Shown piece by piece: positions 37,217 to 45,245 of a DNA stretch of 64,000 nt. The stretch spans positions 1 through 64,000 of the forward strand of contig JAHIVH010000083.1 in the NCBI GenBank assembly GCA_018816735.1, given 5' to 3'. The translations under genes and the position numbers were made by a program. This DNA is from Pseudomonadota bacterium (lineage in GTDB: Bacteria; Desulfobacterota; Desulfobacteria; Desulfobacterales; JAHIVH01). The first letter of the stretch is position 1. Each line of letters begins with the position of its first letter. The notes below the pieces were generated by a model that had not been told where the DNA came from, did no database searches, and saw only the letters and a program-made list of their open reading frames with translations.

Positions 37217-37656
37217 TCTTTCTTGCTGTTATCCATGATCAGAAAAAAGAGAGCAATATCAAACATAAAACTGCCTTGGGCATAGAGGAATTAAAACGCA
37301 ATATAGCATGATTATTCATACAAGAAAAGCAGAAGATGGACCTGATCTCTGTGTCTTCTGCTATTTGTCATTTCATTATTCCAGGAACGTGATGCTGCCA
37401 TCGACAGGCGATCATTCAGGGGTAATACCAAATAATACGATTTTATCCAATGATCTTTTGGAAGGTATTATTCTTTTCCTGTTTCTATGCAAAATTTTAC
37501 CCTGACGCATAATGGTAAAATGTGCAATATATTGTTATCCATACATTTTTAACAATATTCAATTATAGGCATGTTTTTTGCTGTAATAAAGACTAACATT
37601 GATAAATGATTAACAAAATATAAATTTAAATATACATGGGAGAGAATATAAAAGTT
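37217..37656. other. 440-base intergenic region between cheD and the PEP-CTERM gene
   Basis: No supported gene: the one open frame (37308-37505) lacks a ribosome site and resembles nothing. It holds an 8-base inverted repeat ATTTTACC / GGTAAAAT at 37494-37521 and AT-rich DNA ahead of the rightward gene. I find no well-spaced sigma-70 or sigma-54 boxes. Confidence 0.5.
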
Positions 37657-38190
37657 ATGAAAAAATTATATATCATTTTAACCAATTTAGTATTTGTTTT
37701 AGCCATATCAAGCGCTACTGTTCTGGCATATACCAATTCAGGCACCTATATCGGCACCTTCGAAGGGAATGACAATCCTGTTCAGGACCTGGCAACCGTT
37801 GAAAGTCAAATTGAAGCGTTTTTAGGGTATAATATCGACCTAAACTACTACGCAAAGGTCGATGCACCCTCAACAGGCGGCGGCACTCTGACATTGACGT
37901 ATGAAAATGATAATAAATCAGGGACCTGGACAACAACCGATCCGGTTTCATTTTACACGGTGAAGGCAAGCAATTCTTATGCGATCTACTATGAAGACCC
38001 GGCAACTACTTCCGGGACATGGAGCACAATTGATATTCTAAATGGTGGCGGCAGAACGCCAGATTTATCGCACCTATCCACCTGGTTCTTAAATGTAACC
38101 GTAACGCCCGTACCCGAACCCTCAACATTACTGCTGTCCGGTTTTGGCCTCCTACTGGCCGCAGGACTGATCAAACGGCGGAAATGTTAA
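37657..38190 (+). CDS. PEP-CTERM sorting-domain exported protein
   Basis: A 177-residue secreted protein with a signal peptide (MKKLYII..., cut near 'VLA') and a C-terminal PEP-CTERM tripartite signal: 'VPEPSTLLL', a hydrophobic helix, and the basic end 'KRRKC'. Such proteins are processed by an exosortase and go to the cell surface or exopolysaccharide. The middle is Thr/Ser/Gly/Asn-rich beta-like sequence without a known domain. The exosortase is not in this window. ATG 37657 is preferred over 37636 since the signal peptide starts there. Confidence 0.9.
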   Translation: MKKLYIILTNLVFVLAISSATVLAYTNSGTYIGTFEGNDNPVQDLATVESQIEAFLGYNIDLNYYAKVDAPSTGGGTLTLTYENDNKSGTWTTTDPVSFYTVKASNSYAIYYEDPATTSGTWSTIDILNGGGRTPDLSHLSTWFLNVTVTPVPEPSTLLLSGFGLLLAAGLIKRRKC

Positions 38191-38205
38191 TTAAAATATA
38201 GGTGA

Positions 38206-38247
38206 ATTCTGTTGTCCGGTAAGAATCTTATAAACCGGCAACAGAAT
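38206..38247. terminator. Large stem-loop after the PEP-CTERM gene
   Basis: ATTCTGTTG-T-CCGGT pairs with ACCGG-C-AACAGAAT, giving a 14-pair stem with one mismatch and a 13-base loop, 15 bases past the stop. There is no T-run on the plus side, but the minus side is T-rich. Confidence 0.5.
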
Positions 38248-38397
38248 CCGCCATAGATACATGCAAGATGCGTCTTAATGAATCAAATTCCAATCTGAAT
38301 ACCCGAAACATAATCAAGTATTAATCCTCAAAATTTTAAATAGTTAGAAGCGTCATCTTCTTAGCGGTTTATCATGTAAAATTAATTATCCTTTTGT

Positions 38398-38426
38398 TTG
38401 ACACTTGGCTTTTATTCAAATATATG
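38398..38426 (+). promoter_or_regulatory. Sigma-70 promoter for the CheY-like receiver gene
   Basis: TTGACA, exactly 17 bases, TATATG. Transcription would start near 38433. The leader contains the inverted repeat CTCGA-N5-TCGAG at 38441-38455. Together with the hairpin at 38206 this accounts for the 337-base gap 38191-38527; nothing else is evident in it. Confidence 0.6.
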
Positions 38427-38527
38427 GTATCCATTTTAACCTCGAAGGTGTCGAGACAAATCTCTCAATAGTGATTTTTGGCGAATAGTCATCAAATACT
38501 TATTTATTGAATATAAGCTTGGAAAAC

Positions 38528-38908
38528 ATGATTAATACAATTCTCATTGTAGATGATTCACGGATTGCCCGAATGATGTTAAACAACTGTATCCTTCAAT
38601 ACAAAGAATTTGAGATATTTGAAGCGGAAGATGGAAAGAAAGCAGTTGAAAAATATAAGGAACTCAATCCGGAAGTCGTGTTTATGGATCTGACGATGCC
38701 TGTCTTGAATGGCTATGAAGCGACAAAAGAAATCATCGGGATCAATAAAGATGCGATTATATTTGTCATCACAGCGGATGTGCAGCCCAAATCGGTTGAA
38801 AAAATAACGGAAATCGGAGCGTTTGCCGTTATCAAAAAACCGGCTGAACCTGAGAGTGTCCGGAACGCGCTGATAAAAGCCGAAGAAAAACTGGAACAAA
38901 GAAGTTAA
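38528..38908 (+). CDS. CheY-like single-domain response regulator
   Basis: A 126-residue receiver without output domain. Seen: DD at residues 9-10, phospho-acceptor Asp54 in 'VVFMDLTMP', Thr in 'FVITADVQ', and Lys in 'AVIKKPAEP'. ATG 38528 has GGA a few bases upstream; an in-frame TTG at 38507 is less likely. It has its own promoter. No kinase is adjacent; the SpoIIE phosphatase and CheD genes on the other side of the PEP-CTERM gene hint at a shared signalling set. Confidence 0.9.
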   Translation: MINTILIVDDSRIARMMLNNCILQYKEFEIFEAEDGKKAVEKYKELNPEVVFMDLTMPVLNGYEATKEIIGINKDAIIFVITADVQPKSVEKITEIGAFAVIKKPAEPESVRNALIKAEEKLEQRS

Positions 38909-38982
38909 ACCACCTGAAACGAATTCTGCCCGGCATCATCTATTAATTATTACCTCCAGACGATTCCAAACAAGGAAAATAA

Positions 38983-39174
38983 ATGGATAAACCGATAACA
39001 ATTGAACCGTGCCTTACAGACGCCATTGAACATCTGCAGAACTTCGTAGGCGAGATTACAGGAAAGGAACCCTCTCAACAGGAAATTTCAAAGGTATTGA
39101 AGCGGTATTTCATCCTGAAGGAAATTCTTGACCAGATAAAATGGGAACGCGAGCATCCAGAGCATCAAGCCTGA
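38983..39174 (+). CDS. Small conserved-looking protein of unknown function
   Basis: A 63-residue acidic-basic helical protein with no motif I recognise. A real gene is supported by AAGGA before the ATG, balanced amino-acid content, and tight placement between the receiver gene and bioA on the same strand. The part 'EPSQQEISKVLKRYFILKEILDQIKWERE' is a predicted amphipathic helix pair. Confidence 0.6.
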   Translation: MDKPITIEPCLTDAIEHLQNFVGEITGKEPSQQEISKVLKRYFILKEILDQIKWEREHPEHQA

Positions 39175-39228
39175 ACCGCATTGCAGGAAAAAGGCGTAAC
39201 AAGAACGGATAACCCGGATGAAACTATC

Positions 39229-40500
39229 ATGAGCAAAGATTGGATTGAATTCGATCGAAACCATATCTGGCACCCCTACACGTCAATGGTAAATCCAGTA
39301 CCAGTGTATCCTGTCAAATCAGCCAGAGGCGTTCGCCTGATCCTTGAAGACGGGAGGGAGTTGATCGATGGCATGTCCTCGTGGTGGGCTGCCATTCATG
39401 GATACAATCATCCGGTACTCAACCAGGCGATTAAACGGCAACTTGACGACATGGCCCATGTCATGTTCGGTGGTATCACCCATCAACCTGCAGTGGATCT
39501 GGCCGAGCTTCTGATACAACTCTCCCCTGCCCCCCTTGAAAAAATTTTTTATTGTGATTCAGGCTCTGTTTCCGTAGAAGTGGCTATAAAAATGGCTTTC
39601 CAATACTGGATCGCCAAAGGAAAACCTGAAAGAAACAAACTGTTGACCATCAGATCCGGTTATCACGGCGACACGTTTGCCGCCATGAGTGTGTGTGATC
39701 CGGTCACGGGCATGCATGATACATTTAAAAATATCCTTCCCAGGCATTTTTTTGCGCCGCAACCTGTCTGTGGTTTCAGGGATTCCTGGGATGAAACATA
39801 TATAGGAGAATTTAGGCATCTTCTTGACCGGAATCATCAAAAAATCGCTGCGACCATTCTTGAGCCGGTTGTTCAGGGCGCAGGCGGCATGTGGTTTTAC
39901 TCGCCCCATTATCTCAGGCGTATCAGAGAATTATGCAACCAGTATGATGTCCTCCTGATTGCTGATGAAATTGCAACCGGATTTGGAAGGACCGGGCGGA
40001 TGTTCGCCTGTGAACATGCAGATATATCACCGGATATCATGTGCATTGGAAAGGCCCTGACTGGTGGCTACATGACCCTTGCAGCCACCCTTGCCACCCA
40101 AAAGGTGAGTGATGGTATTGCCGGGAACGGCACAGGGATTTTTATGCATGGCCCCACATTCATGGCAAACCCGCTTGCCTGTTCAGTTGCCCTGGCAAGT
40201 GTGAGATTGCTGATTTCTAAAAACTGGAAAGAAAAAATCCGCGCGATTGAGTCCCAGCTTGATCAGGAACTCGCCCCCCTGAAACTGAAAAAATCCGTAA
40301 ACGACGTCAGGGTTCTGGGTGCAATTGGTGTGGTGGAGATGAAATCCGCTGTGGACATGGCCGATATCCAGAAAAAATTCGTTGAAAAAGGTGTATGGAT
40401 CAGACCCTTCGGAAAGCTGATCTACCTCATGCCGCCTTACATTATCGAGAAGAACGACTTATCCCTGCTGACCAAAGCCATCCGGGAAATCATCGATTAG
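39229..40500 (+). CDS. bioA: Adenosylmethionine-8-amino-7-oxononanoate aminotransferase
   Basis: A 423-residue PLP enzyme of biotin synthesis that transfers the amino group of S-adenosylmethionine to 8-amino-7-oxononanoate, giving 7,8-diaminononanoate. Seen: the BioA signature 'IWHPYTSM' near the start, '[15 protein letters not shown]', '[13 protein letters not shown]', '[12 protein letters not shown]', and the PLP lysine in '[11 protein letters not shown]'. Length is typical. ATG 39229 starts just before the signature; the frame is open 48 bases further upstream without an ATG. No other bio genes are in the window. Confidence 0.95.
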   Translation: MSKDWIEFDRNHIWHPYTSMVNPVPVYPVKSARGVRLILEDGRELIDGMSSWWAAIHGYNHPVLNQAIKRQLDDMAHVMFGGITHQPAVDLAELLIQLSPAPLEKIFYCDSGSVSVEVAIKMAFQYWIAKGKPERNKLLTIRSGYHGDTFAAMSVCDPVTGMHDTFKNILPRHFFAPQPVCGFRDSWDETYIGEFRHLLDRNHQKIAATILEPVVQGAGGMWFYSPHYLRRIRELCNQYDVLLIADEIATGFGRTGRMFACEHADISPDIMCIGKALTGGYMTLAATLATQKVSDGIAGNGTGIFMHGPTFMANPLACSVALASVRLLISKNWKEKIRAIESQLDQELAPLKLKKSVNDVRVLGAIGVVEMKSAVDMADIQKKFVEKGVWIRPFGKLIYLMPPYIIEKNDLSLLTKAIREIID

Positions 40501-40555
40501 CTCCTACGCAAAACACACATCTGTGAACGGGAAGCCATCCTTATGCCATGCCCAT

Positions 40556-41977
40556 TTACAATCTGTCCAGAAGCTTCTGATGAATCCCGCCGAATCCACC
40601 GCTTGACATGATAAGAACAAGGTCACCGGGCTTTGCTTCTTCAATAATATACTGGACGATTGAATCTGCATCCTTGAAACAGGTTGCCTGTTTTCCCTTC
40701 TTCTTGAGTTCCCGGACCAGATCAACAGAAGAGAACCGGTCATTTTCAGGTATTTTTTCGATATTCTCCGGCTCGCTGATGCAGACGATATCTGCATCGG
40801 AAAAAGAATCCGGATAAATTGCCTGGAAAACCTTTCTTTTGCTGGAATTGGTTCTGGGTTCGAAAACAGCAATGATCCGCCCATGCGGATAAAACGGCCT
40901 GACACCTCTCAGGGTTTCTTTTACCGCCGTAGGATGGTGGGCGAAATCATCCATGACCGTTATGCCATTTCTTACGCCTCGCACCTCCTGACGTCTTTTA
41001 ATTCCTGTAAAAGTCATCAATGCGTGTGATATCTTTTCTGAAGATATGCCGATGCTTTCCGAAACCGCGATCACGGAAATCGCGTTCATCAGGTTGTGTT
41101 CCCCCATCATGTTGATCTTGAACGTACCGAATAATTCGCCATCTCTCAATACCTCAAATATCTGAAAACCGCCTTCTGTCCCTGTTTTCCCAAGCTGCCA
41201 CATGGCATCAGGATGACGGCCATAGGTCTCGACCTGACATCTGCGGTCACTTACAAGCGACAGAATCTGCTGATAGTCACCACAGGCTATCAGTTTGCGA
41301 TCCTCTGACATAGCGGAGACAAACCGGTCAAATGCCTTTAGAACAGCATTCATATCCGAAAAAATATCCGCATGATCAAATTCAACACTGGTCAGGATGG
41401 CCAGATGCGGATCATAATGAAGAAACTTCGGCCCTTTGTCAAAAAAGGCGGTATCATATTCATCCCCTTCAAAAACGATATACCGGCCATTACCCAGCCT
41501 GTAATTGCTCCTGAAATTGTTCACGATCCCGCCAATCATAAAAGACGGGTCCAGGCCTGCATCATAAAGGACCCAGGCCATGAGAGAAGATGTCGTGGTT
41601 TTTCCGTGAGTGCCTGCTATGACAATCGATTCTTTTCCCGAGCCTGCGAATCCCTTTAATGCCTGAGGCATGGACAGGAAGGGAATCCCCTTTTCTTCTG
41701 TGTAAAGGACTTCCGGATTGTCCTTTTTAATGGCGTTCCCCACAATAACCAGATCAGGATGATAAGACAGGTTTGTTTCACGGTAACCCTCAAACAGCTC
41801 GATGCCTTTGCTTATTAAAAAATCACTCATGGGGGGATACACCGCCTGATCCGACCCGGTAATCGTGTATCCCATTTCTTTCAGCATACAGGCAAGTGCG
41901 CCCATGCCTGTGCCGCAGACCGCTATCAGATGAATCGTTTTTACATCCTGAGGTATCTTGTTTCGTGTCATGTCCAT
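40556..41977 (-). CDS. mpl: UDP-N-acetylmuramate:tripeptide ligase (murein recycling)
   Basis: A 473-residue Mur-ligase family enzyme that joins recycled L-Ala-gamma-D-Glu-meso-diaminopimelate to UDP-N-acetylmuramic acid. Seen: N-terminal 'IHLIAVCGTGMGALACMLKEMG' dinucleotide-type motif, P-loop 'IAGTHGKTTTSSL', 'FEGDEYDTAFFDKGPKF', and 'DDFAHHPTAVKETL'. The 'GDEYDTAFFDK' stretch separates Mpl from MurC. It follows hemL by 54 bases on the same strand and ends tail to tail with bioA (55 bases between). Confidence 0.92.
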   Translation of the reverse strand: MDMTRNKIPQDVKTIHLIAVCGTGMGALACMLKEMGYTITGSDQAVYPPMSDFLISKGIELFEGYRETNLSYHPDLVIVGNAIKKDNPEVLYTEEKGIPFLSMPQALKGFAGSGKESIVIAGTHGKTTTSSLMAWVLYDAGLDPSFMIGGIVNNFRSNYRLGNGRYIVFEGDEYDTAFFDKGPKFLHYDPHLAILTSVEFDHADIFSDMNAVLKAFDRFVSAMSEDRKLIACGDYQQILSLVSDRRCQVETYGRHPDAMWQLGKTGTEGGFQIFEVLRDGELFGTFKINMMGEHNLMNAISVIAVSESIGISSEKISHALMTFTGIKRRQEVRGVRNGITVMDDFAHHPTAVKETLRGVRPFYPHGRIIAVFEPRTNSSKRKVFQAIYPDSFSDADIVCISEPENIEKIPENDRFSSVDLVRELKKKGKQATCFKDADSIVQYIIEEAKPGDLVLIMSSGGFGGIHQKLLDRL

Positions 41978-42031
41978 GATTTCAATTATCCCTGCAACCG
42001 TTCAAGTGTCTGTTTCCGGTAAACTGCCGCC

Positions 42032-43318
42032 TTATGCCAGTGATGAAAGGACATGTCCTGCCGCTTTAACTGTTTTTTCGATATCCTCATCCGAATGAGC
42101 CATGGACACAAAGCCTGCTTCAAATTGCGACGGGGCCAGATAGATCCCCTGTTCACGCATTTTTTTATAATATAATGCAAACTTATTGATATCACTTGTC
42201 TTAGCATCCTTAAAACTGATCACTTTCTTATCGGTAAAAAAGAGTCCGAACATGGAACCTACATAACCACAGGTTGCCTTGACACCGGATTGTAAAACAG
42301 CCGATGACAACCCTTTAACCAGCCTGCCTGTTTTTGCTTCCAATTTTTTGTAGAATTCCTTTTCTTTTAAAAGGGTCAGCGTGGCAATGCCCGCAGCCAT
42401 GGCAACAGGATTCCCGGAAAGTGTGCCAGCCTGGTATACAGGACCTTGGGGCGCAATCTTTGACATGATGTCCTTTCTTCCGCCATAGGCACCCACCGGC
42501 ATCCCCCCGCCGATTATTTTTCCAAGGCACGTGAGGTCCGGTTTGATCCCATATCGTTCCTGGGCACCGCCTCTGGCCACTCTAAAGCCGGTCATCACTT
42601 CATCAAAAATTAACAGGCTGCCATATTTTTCAGTTTCAGACCTTAACGTTTCAAGAAAGCCTTCCCCTGGCGGGACCATCCCCATGTTACCGGCAACTGG
42701 CTCAACGATGATACAGGCAACATCATTCCCCTGTTTTTTCATTATCTCGATTACAAGATCGGGATCATTATACGGCAGTGAAAGGGTATGTTTCACAACA
42801 GATTCCGGAACCCCCGGGCTGCCCTTGATGTCAAGCGTGGCAACGCCGGAGCCTGCTTCCACAAGCAGGCTGTCCGCATGCCCGTGATAACAGCCGTCAA
42901 ACTTGATAATGATATCCCGGCCTGTGAATCCCCTGGCCAGTCTCAATGCACTCATCGTGGCTTCCGTTCCCGAGTTGACCATCCGGACCATTTCGATCGA
43001 AGGAACCATCTCAATGACAAGGCTTGCCAGCTCGATCTCCAATTCTGTGGGCGCGCCAAAACTGATCCCTTTTTTAAGAACAGAGGCGATCGCATCCATG
43101 ACCATGGGATGCCTGTGCCCCAGAATCAACGGCCCCCATGACCCCACGTAGTCAATAAATTCGTTGCCATCCACATCATATAATTTCGAGCCGTTTCCGC
43201 TACTGATAACCAGCGGGTCCGCATGAACGGACTTGCAGGCCCTGACCGGGCTATTCACACCTCCCGGAATGATCTCCTGGGCTTTTTTAAAAAGAATCTC
43301 TGAATTTTCAGTTCTCAT
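42032..43318 (-). CDS. hemL: Glutamate-1-semialdehyde 2,1-aminomutase
   Basis: A 428-residue PLP enzyme that converts glutamate-1-semialdehyde to 5-aminolevulinate, the haem and sirohaem precursor (C5 pathway). Seen: '[15 protein letters not shown]', '[13 protein letters not shown]', '[17 protein letters not shown]', '[15 protein letters not shown]', '[13 protein letters not shown]', and the PLP lysine in '[17 protein letters not shown]'. Length and motifs are standard. AAAGGA precedes the ATG. Same strand as mpl, probably co-transcribed. Confidence 0.96.
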   Translation of the reverse strand: MRTENSEILFKKAQEIIPGGVNSPVRACKSVHADPLVISSGNGSKLYDVDGNEFIDYVGSWGPLILGHRHPMVMDAIASVLKKGISFGAPTELEIELASLVIEMVPSIEMVRMVNSGTEATMSALRLARGFTGRDIIIKFDGCYHGHADSLLVEAGSGVATLDIKGSPGVPESVVKHTLSLPYNDPDLVIEIMKKQGNDVACIIVEPVAGNMGMVPPGEGFLETLRSETEKYGSLLIFDEVMTGFRVARGGAQERYGIKPDLTCLGKIIGGGMPVGAYGGRKDIMSKIAPQGPVYQAGTLSGNPVAMAAGIATLTLLKEKEFYKKLEAKTGRLVKGLSSAVLQSGVKATCGYVGSMFGLFFTDKKVISFKDAKTSDINKFALYYKKMREQGIYLAPSQFEAGFVSMAHSDEDIEKTVKAAGHVLSSLA

Positions 43319-43394
43319 TTTTATTTTCCTTTCACGAATACATGGCGAATATGATCATTTTACAGGTTGAAGTTCATCAGAATATGATTCCTGT

Positions 43395-43428
43395 TGACAT
43401 TTCAAGTGAAATCATTGCAAAAATGTCA
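43395..43428. promoter_or_regulatory. Inverted repeat between hemL and the KptA-like gene
   Basis: TGACATTT / AAATGTCA, eight perfect pairs with an 18-base gap, in the 193-base space between the divergent genes. Could be an operator or part of promoters; TTGACA at 43394 lacks a good -10 partner. Confidence 0.3.
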
Positions 43429-43511
43429 GTCAATCTAATAATGCCAAAACCGGCTTGAGGTCAAGGATGGATTTCGTTACCTGAAAAAGAACATTTACAA
43501 ACAGCATCAGC

Positions 43512-44261
43512 ATGGGACCAGAAAAAAAGCATAAAGCGTTTACCAAATTACTTGAATATTGCCTGGGAAGAAATCCTTATGAATTCGGGCTTGTCCCTGA
43601 TCAGGACGGTTTTGTCAAAACCAGGGAATTGCTTAAGGCTATCAACGAGGAAAACGGGTTTCATCATATCCGTATATCCCATATCCATGAACTGACGACG
43701 ACATTGTCGCCTCCGACTTTGGAAATCCATGAATCGTCAATCCGGGCTGTGAATCGGGAATTACTTCCTGAAACAAAAATCCCTCAGGAACTCCCTAAAA
43801 TTTTATATACCTGTATCCGTGAAAAAGCATATCCTCATGTTCTGGAAAAAGGAATTCAGCCATCTTCCAGCCACAAAATCATTCTTTCAGATCATCGGGA
43901 TATGATCGAGCGCATCGGAAACCGCCAAGGCAAACATCCGGTGATTCTTCACGTGAACGTGGCACAGGCTGAGAACGCAGGCGTGCTTTTTACCCAACAT
44001 GGAGAATCTATCTATCTTGCCAAATTCATTCCGCCAGACTGCTTTTCCGGGCCACCTATTTCAAAACAAAAAAAAGCGGCGAAACCCAAATCCGCCCCTA
44101 AAAAAAGACAAGACCACACCTTGTCTGAAACATCTGATAGTGATGTTTCCCCTGGCCATACCGTTTCTTCAACCAAAGCAAGAAAGGACAGGGAATCATG
44201 GAAAAACAACAAGAAACGCATCCGAAGACAAAAAGAAAAGAACTGGCCCCATGTGAACTGA
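43512..44261 (+). CDS. KptA/Tpt1-like RNA 2'-phosphotransferase homologue, degenerate, with basic tail
   Basis: A 249-residue protein. Residues 8-180 align by eye with RNA 2'-phosphotransferase: 'FTKLLEYCLGRNPYEFGLVPDQDGFV', 'LEIHESSIRAVNRE', 'AYPHVLEKGIQPS', 'IILSDHRDMIERIG' and 'IYLAKFIPPDCF'. Family members transfer a 2'-phosphate from RNA to NAD. Several usual motif residues seem changed: the LRHKP motif reads LGRNP, QGHS reads NREL, YHGT reads YTCI. Only the Arg of 'IRAV' is clearly kept. Residues 183-249 are a Lys/Arg-rich low-complexity tail that could bind nucleic acid. Activity is doubtful; RNA binding or a new reaction is possible. It lies just upstream of a tRNA gene. Confidence 0.7.
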   Translation: MGPEKKHKAFTKLLEYCLGRNPYEFGLVPDQDGFVKTRELLKAINEENGFHHIRISHIHELTTTLSPPTLEIHESSIRAVNRELLPETKIPQELPKILYTCIREKAYPHVLEKGIQPSSSHKIILSDHRDMIERIGNRQGKHPVILHVNVAQAENAGVLFTQHGESIYLAKFIPPDCFSGPPISKQKKAAKPKSAPKKRQDHTLSETSDSDVSPGHTVSSTKARKDRESWKNNKKRIRRQKEKNWPHVN

Positions 44262-44302
44262 ACCCCAGGAACGCACCCGTCAACGGATAACTGAAAAAAA
44301 AT

Positions 44303-44331
44303 TTGACAACCTGCCATATAGCTGCTACAAG
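44303..44331 (+). promoter_or_regulatory. Promoter of tRNA-Lys
   Basis: TTGACA, exactly 17 bases, TACAAG, ending 26 bases before the mature tRNA 5' end. Confidence 0.6.
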
Positions 44332-44357
44332 TTCGCATCGTTTTTCAAGCTAAAAAC

Positions 44358-44433
44358 GGGCCGCTAGCTCAACAGGTAGAGCAACTGACTCTTAATCAGT
44401 AGGTCCCGGGTTCGAGTCCCTGGCGGCCCACCA
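44358..44433 (+). tRNA. tRNA-Lys (anticodon CTT)
   Basis: A 76-base cloverleaf. The acceptor stem GGGCCGC pairs fully with GCGGCCC, the anticodon stem ACTGA with TCAGT, and the loop CTCTTAA gives anticodon CTT, reading AAG lysine codons. The T arm carries GGTTCGAGTCC. The 3' CCA is encoded (44431-44433). The flanks hold a matching promoter and a perfect terminator, so it is transcribed alone. Confidence 0.96.
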
Positions 44434-44461
44434 GACATAAAGTTGCAAAATCAACTTATAC

Positions 44462-44500
44462 AAAATCCTCATAGATGCATCTATGAGGATTTTTGTATTT
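44462..44500 (+). terminator. Rho-independent terminator of tRNA-Lys
   Basis: Two 16-base arms (44462-44477 and 44478-44493) form a perfect 32-base palindrome around ATGCAT, followed by TTTTGTATTT-type sequence. The symmetry allows termination from either side. Confidence 0.85.
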
Positions 44501-44560
44501 TACATCTGTTTTTTGCCATAATTTTGCCAAAAATCATTTTGCATGTCCTGGCTGATTGAT

Positions 44561-44762
44561 TCACAATCCAATTTCCCCTTCAGAGTGAAGCCGTACCTCC
44601 AACCATTTACTTTCACAAAATATACGACCATAAAGTTTCCTCTTTACTGGAAAATTAGCGGACCTCCGAGTTTTAATCCACCTAATTCCTTGTAATGCTT
44701 ATAAACCCATGATACCCTTTTTATTTTATAATGAACTTGGCCACCTCCTCAACTGTTTGCAT
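44561..44762 (-). pseudogene. Frameshifted excisionase-like helix-turn-helix gene
   Basis: Starting from ATG 44762 the minus strand reads MQTVEEVAK, then after a frame change HYKIKRVSWVYKHYKELGG and LKLGGPLIF, then after a second change VKRKLYGRIFCESKWLEV and RLHSEGEIGL to a stop at 44561. Joined, this matches the small helix-turn-helix proteins that go with site-specific integrases ('VEEVA...VYKHYKELGGLKLG...F'). Two single-base shifts break it. Being just downstream of a tRNA gene, it is likely the remnant of an integrated element. The rest of the 395-base gap shows no gene. Other views: sequencing errors rather than decay. Confidence 0.6.
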
Positions 44763-44828
44763 CCCTGATCGACTGCCACAGAGAAAGTTACTGTAGTGAG
44801 ATTGGGTTAACCCTAAATTGCCATATTA

Positions 44829-45191
44829 ATGAAAATACTTCTATTGAAACGACAGGAAGATGCAGAGGCAGTCCTGGAAAAATGGTTAAAACAGAATGAA
44901 AACCTTCAAAACGAGATAAGGCAAAAAAACGCTGACGATCAACACCAAAAAGACAAGATGGAACAAGCCTGGATTGAAAGATACAATGAAATCATGGCTG
45001 AGGCCAGACGAAATGCGGCTGAGGAGCGCTTGCGCTATGAAGAAGCGATAAAAAGATTATCAGAATCTGATACGGAGGCTCTTGCCGATATGGAAAGACG
45101 CTGGATTGAACGCTATAAAGCGCTTATGGCTGAAGCAGAAAGACAAGTTAAAAAAGAAAGAGAACGTGGAAACATGTCAGAACAACAATAG
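44829..45191 (+). CDS. Coiled-coil protein with internal duplication
   Basis: A 120-residue, highly charged, almost fully helical protein of unknown function. It contains two copies of one unit: 'WIERYNEIMAEARRNAAEE' (about 49-67) and 'WIERYKALMAEAERQVKKE' (about 92-110), each preceded by Met-Glu. Heptad-like spacing suggests a coiled coil. The ribosome site is weak, so the start is uncertain; an ATG inside the first repeat is possible. It lies beside a decayed excisionase-like gene and may be left over from the same element. Confidence 0.55.
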   Translation: MKILLLKRQEDAEAVLEKWLKQNENLQNEIRQKNADDQHQKDKMEQAWIERYNEIMAEARRNAAEERLRYEEAIKRLSESDTEALADMERRWIERYKALMAEAERQVKKERERGNMSEQQ

Positions 45192-45245
45192 AACGATCAT
45201 CAACAATATGTGCCTTCCCCTCCTGTATTTGATCACCCATAGATT

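Noticed and set aside
37308-37505. 65-codon open frame between cheD and the PEP-CTERM gene
   Set aside because: No ribosome site, no recognisable motif, and odd composition; treated as chance.
44500-44631. 43-codon minus-strand frame with AGAGGAAA before its ATG, next to tRNA-Lys
   Set aside because: Its sequence is a different frame of the broken excisionase-like gene, whose joined frames give a better family match, and it runs into the tRNA terminator.
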